DNA of 64,000 nt from Arthrobacter sp. Hiyo8 (lineage in GTDB: Bacteria; Actinomycetota; Actinomycetes; Actinomycetales; Micrococcaceae): the NCBI GenBank assembly GCA_001549895.1, contig AP014719.1:3968001-4032000 (forward strand), in the 5' to 3' direction. Shown here one piece after another: positions 59,663 to 64,000 of this stretch. Each line of letters begins with the position of its first letter. The stretch's first letter is position 1. The position numbers and the translations under genes were made by a program. The notes under the pieces were generated by a model. It had not been told where the DNA came from and did not search any database. It saw only the letters and a program-made list of their open reading frames with translations.

Positions 59663-62600
59663 CTACGCGGGGGCCAGCGCCTGGTTGAGAACCGCCCGGA
59701 TGCGCTTTTCCGAGACCGAGTAGGCCGTGCCGAGTTCGACGGCGAAGAGGCTCACGCGCAGCTCCTCGATCATCCAGCGCACCCGTGTTAATTCAGCTCC
59801 TGCCCGTCGGCCCGGCAGCAGCGCGGAGACAGCGTCGTCGTAGTCGTCCTCCAACGCCTGAACAACGGACATGTTCAGCCCGTCACGCTGGACATTGTTC
59901 GGGAGCTTTTCGAGGCGCTTCTCGATTGCGGCCAAATACCGCGGCAGCTGGCTCAGTTGGGCGTAGCCGTCCGTGCCACAAAACCGGGGAACACGAGTTG
60001 CTCCAGTTGGCTCTTCATGTCGTTGAGCGCGCTGATCAAGGCGAGGCTCGTGCTGCCCTTGAGTTGCTTCTCGATCCGCCGTGTGCTGCCCAAGATGCGT
60101 TCGACGACGGCGGTCACCGTGAAGACGGTGTCGATCAGTTCCGCACGGACCAGCTCGTACAGGGCGTCGAATGCCTCCTTGTCCCACGGAAGTTCGGCCG
60201 GAGTCAGCTTGTCGATGGCCGCGAGGACGCAGTCGGCAATCAAGGCACTTACCGAACCATGGGGATTCTGGCTGAACGTCAACTTCTCCGTGTTGTTCAA
60301 GTGTTCCAGGACGTAGCGGTCCGGGGCGGGAACCCGCAGCGCGAGCAGCCGGATAACGCCGCCGCGCATTGCCGGCTCCTGCTCCGCCCGGGTCTGGAAC
60401 ACCCGCAACGCAACGGATGTGCCCTCATCCACGAGAGCGGGAAAACCCGTGACATCGTGCCCTTCACTGTGCGCGTCACCTGGCGTTCGATAGCTCCGAA
60501 AGTCCACGCGGTGAGCCCGGTTTGCTCTGAGAGGAAACCGGCGGCCTGCGGGGTCGAGCCGCCGCTGCCGTTTCCACTGGGGGATCCGGCACCGCCGGCA
60601 TGTGCAGCGCCCTTCGGACCTTTGGTGCGCGCCGTCGTCGCGGGTGTTGCGCCGAGGGATTCGGCGATGGCACGGCGGGTAGCCGGAGCCAGCTGCTCCT
60701 GGAGAGCGGCCAGGTCCTTGCCTTCGTCGAGCACCTTGCCGCGGCTGTCCACTACCTTGAAGCTGACGCGCAGGTGCGCCGGAACGGCGTCCCAATTCCA
60801 CGATCCCGGAGGAACGATGTGTCCCCGGATACGGCGCAGCACCAGCTCAAGTGAGGCCTCAAGATCGTCCGAGGCGGGAGCGAAGTCGGTTTCCAAAGCA
60901 GCAGCCGCTTGCCGGGCAACATCCGGGGCAGGCACGAAGTTCTTGCGGATGTGTTTGGGCAGCGACTTGATCAAGGCGGTGACGAGCTCCACCCGCTGGC
61001 CCGGTATCTGCCAGCGGAAAGGGCGTCGTCGAGCTGATTAAGGAACAGCACGGGACCTCGGCTGTGACACCATCCGACGGATTGGGCGGCGAGCCGGGAG
61101 CCACTGGATGGAACTCGTAGCTCAGGGGCAGCTCAAAGCCCTTATGCAGCCAGGTTTTCGGGTAGGCGGAATCATCCAGGGCTTCCGCGTCCTCGCTGAT
61201 GAGCAGCGATTGGTCGAAGTCCAGCAACGTGGGGTCCTGCTGGCGGGCTTCCTTCCACCATTTGTCGAAGTGGCGTTCAGAGACCACGTCCTTGCCGATT
61301 CTGGCGTCGTAGAACTCGAAGAGCGTGTGGTCGTCCACGAGGATGTCCCGGCGGCGCATCCGCGTCTCGAGCTCCTCGATTTCGTGGAGCAAGGCGCGGT
61401 TGCGGTGGAAGAACTTGTGGTGGGTTTTCCAGTCGCCTTCGACGAGGGCATGCCGGATGAAGAGTTCGCGGCAGAGCTCGGGGTCGATCCTGCCGTAGTT
61501 GATGCGGCGGTTCGGGATGATGGGAACTCCGTAGAGCATCACCTTCTCGTGGGCCATAACCGAGCCCGTCCGGGTGGACCAGTGGGGTTCGCTGTAGGAG
61601 CGCTTTACGAGATCCGGTGCAACCTGCTCCGCCCACAAGGGATCGAACTTCGCCGCGACCCGGGCCCAGAGCCGGCTTGTTTCAACCAATTCCGCGGCCA
61701 TAACGAAGGCGGCGACTTCTTGAACAACGCCGAGCCCGGGAAGATGGCGAAACGGCTGCCGCGTGCTCCGGCGTATTCGCGCTTGCGTTCATCCAGCATG
61801 CCGATGTGGCTCAGCAGTCCGGAGAGCAAGCTGATGTGGATTCCCTCGTTGTTGCCTACGGGGTCGGCCTCGCGCTTGTTGTCGATGGTGATGCCCAGCG
61901 GCTTGGCGAGCTGGCGCAATTGCTGGAAGAGGTCCTGCCATTCGCGGACGCGCAGGTAGTTGATGAACTCGTTCCTGCACAGCCGGCGGAACTGCGTGGA
62001 GGAGAGCTCCTGCTGCTTTTCCTGGATGTAGTTCCACAGGTTCAGGAATCCGGTGAAGTCCGAGTTCTCATCCCTGAAGCGTGCGTGCTTCTCGGCGGCA
62101 AGCTGCTGCTTGTCCGTCGGACGCTCGCGCGGATCCTGGATCGTCAAGGCCGCCGCCAGGATCATGACTTCCTTGACGCAGCCGCGCTTTCCGGCCTCGA
62201 CAATCATCCTGCCGAGCCGGGGTCCACCGGGAGCTGGGCCAACTTCTGCCCGACGGCGGTCAGGCCGCCGCGGTTGTCGGTGCCGCCCCCGCGCGCGCTG
62301 CGGCCGTCGACGGGTGGGGGAGCGCCGCCGTCGCCCGTGCGGGCCGCGCTCAAGGCGCCGAGTTCGCGCAACAGCGTGACGCCGTCGTTGATGGCCCGGG
62401 AGTCCGGCGGCTCAACGAAGGGGAAGTTCTCCACGTCCTTGGGCCGCGGGCAACGCCCATGGCAGTCATCTGCAGGATGACCGCGGCAAGGTTGGTCCTC
62501 AGGATCTCCGGATCAGTGAACGGGGGGCGTGACTCGAAGTCCTCCTCGGAATAGAGCCGGATGGCGATACCCTCGGACACGCGCCCGCAACGGCCGGAAC

Positions 62601-63656
62601 GCTGGCTTGCCGATGCCTGCGACACGCGTTCAATCGGCAGCCGTTGCACCTTGGTGCGGTGCGAGTAGCGCGAGATGCGGGCCGTGCCGGTGTCGACGAC
62701 GTATTTGATGCCGGGAACGGTCAAGGACGTTTCCGCGACGTTGGTAGCGAGGATGATCCGCCGCTTGCCGCCCGGGTTGAAGACCCTGTGCTGCTCCTGC
62801 AGGCTCAAGCGGGCGAACAACGGCAGCACCTCGGTGCCCGCCAGCCTGCGGTTGGCCTGGATCCGGCCGTTCAACGCCTCGGCGGCGTCGCGGATCTCGC
62901 GCTCGCCGGAGAAGAACACCAGGATGTCTCCGGGAGCCTCAAGCGCGAGCTCGTCGACGGCGTCGCACACGGCATCGAGTGGGTCGCGGTCTTCCTCGAG
63001 CTCGTCGTCGGACGCGTCCTCATCCTCGCCGGATGCACCGCCGGCCGGTTGGGACAGCGGCCGGTAGCGGATTTCCACCGGGTAGGTCCGGCCCGAGACC
63101 TCGATGATCGGCGCGGGTTCTTCCTCGCTGCCGAAATGCTTCGCGAAACGCTCGGGGTCGATGGTCGCCGAGGTGATGATGACCTTCAGGTCCGGCCTTT
63201 GCGGCAGGATCCGCTTGAGGTAGCCCAGGATGAAGTCGATGTTGAGGCTGCGCTCGTGTGCCTCGTCGATGATGATGGCGCTGTACTTACGTAGCAGCTT
63301 GTCCCGCTGGATCTCAGCCAGCAGGATGCCGTCGGTCATTAGCTTGATTTTGGTGGCCTTGCTGACTTCGCCGGTGAAACGGACCTGGAAGCCCACTTCC
63401 TGCCCGATCTCGACGCCCATCTCGAAGGCGATGCGTTCTGCGACGGTGCGCGCGGCAAGGCGGCGCGGCTGGTGTGGCCGATCAGGCCCTTGTCGCCGAG
63501 GCCGAGTTCCAGGCACATTTTGGGGATCTGCGTGGTCTTGCCGGAACCGGTTTCGCCGGCGATGATGGTCACCTGGTTTGCGGCGATGGCCGCCATCAAG
63601 TCCTCGCGGCGCTCGGAGACGGGCAGCTCTGCGGGGTAGGAAATATGAAGTGTCAT
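59663..63656 (-). CDS. hrpA: ATP-dependent RNA helicase HrpA
   Basis: About 1333 residues; at least eight one-base gaps (near 63470, 62450, 62225, 61700, 61065, 61030, 60450 and 59960). DEAH-box helicase: motif I GETGSGKTT near residue 34, motif II IIDEAHERS near 140, motif III SATID, motif VI QRSGRCGR near 345, then HA2 and OB-fold domains and the long HrpA-specific C-terminus (DUF3418-like). It works on RNA, probably mRNA processing or stalled ribosomes. ATG 63656. Confidence 0.93.
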
Positions 63657-63669
63657 GGCTGCTGACAGT

Positions 63670-64000
63670 CTACTGTGGCGGCGCGTCGGCGCGCAGTGCG
63701 CGCTTTCCCGCGGCCTTTTCCAATCGCCCGGCCATGGTGCGGCGTACTCCTTGAATTCTTCAGGAGAGATGATCTCAAAGTCCATGTCCAGCGCCGCGAG
63801 GTGCGCCGCGGGCTGTGCCAAGCTGTCCCAGCCGGCGCGGAGCAGGGTTGCGTTCCCGCCGTCGTCGCTCAGGCTAGCGAGCTGCGGGCCGACGACGGCG
63901 GCCACGTCGCCGATGGGGCGTGGAGGCGCACGACGACGTCGTAACGGTAAGGCGAGCGGTCACGGAGCGCTGGACGTAGTCCGCGAGGTCCTCGGCAGGC
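63670..64000 (-). CDS. WYL-domain regulator, C-terminal part
   Basis: About 110 residues, with at least three one-base gaps (near 63955, 63920 and 63740). Ends ...LDMDFEIISPEEFKEYAA, typical of the WCX tail of WYL transcriptional regulators. The N-terminal HTH lies outside the window. Regulates an unknown gene set. Confidence 0.65.

Overview
The window is chromosomal DNA of a high-GC actinobacterium, most likely Arthrobacter or a close relative (Micrococcales). Three things point there: the tmRNA tag ANSKRTDFALAA, the lipoyl-less Kgd-type 2-oxoglutarate dehydrogenase together with SigR/RsrA and a SAM-IV riboswitch, and a fused RmlC-RmlD rhamnose enzyme. No tRNA, rRNA, CRISPR array, prophage or replication origin was seen. 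The one clear mobile element is an IS3-family copy.

Layout. 0-5.8 kb: rhamnose/cell-surface polysaccharide genes (a glycosyltransferase fragment, rmlB, rmlCD, a DUF2142 membrane protein) and an orphan PstS-like lipoprotein. 5.9-11.2 kb: two large secreted enzymes, a GH25 lysozyme and a polysaccharide deacetylase, both ending in tandem repeats. 11.7-16.5 kb: a Tad/Flp pilus operon. 16.6-22 kb: prfB-ftsE-ftsX-M23 peptidase-smpB-ssrA (division and ribosome rescue). 22-25 kb: a beta-propeller-like membrane protein with a TIGR03943/DUF318 permease pair. 25.6-28.1 kb: a second polysaccharide deacetylase, on the other strand. 28-33.6 kb: an HtrA-like protease whose terminator is split by the IS, small proteins and an MFS exporter. 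33.6-36.7 kb: a class-V aminotransferase under a SAM-IV riboswitch, a methyltransferase and an MntR-type regulator. 36.9-40.8 kb: aroA-rsgA-hisN and DoxX. 41-42.3 kb: sigR-rsrA and the 24-residue ribosomal protein bL37. 42.4-44.5 kb: PadR/DUF4097 with palindromic operators, and an SGNH-like protein. 44.7-48.5 kb: kgd. 49-51.6 kb: two CNNM/CorC membrane proteins. 51.6-55 kb: znuACB-zur. 55.1-59.5 kb: MBL hydrolase, a PLP cysteine enzyme, a sulfurtransferase, alcohol dehydrogenase and HIT protein. 59.7-63.7 kb: hrpA. The window closes with the end of a WYL regulator.

Many genes are interrupted by single-base frameshifts, including essential ones (prfB, aroA, kgd, znuB). Each one I worked through is explained by one missing base, almost always a C or G in a short C/G run. 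I count about sixty and read them as sequence errors rather than pseudogenes. Coordinates are therefore given for the whole reconstructed gene, with the break positions noted.

The genes group into functional modules: an envelope-building and remodelling set (rhamnose, GH25, deacetylases, FtsEX-M23), metal and thiol homeostasis (Znu/Zur, MntR, SigR/RsrA), and sulfur-linked PLP enzymes. No single new defence or biosynthetic system stands out. The most interesting signals are regulatory and structural: the IS in a terminator loop, the SAM-IV leader, the PadR palindromes, the SigR-type promoter, the ordered repeat array near 59.6 kb, and the inverted pair of repeat-bearing deacetylases.
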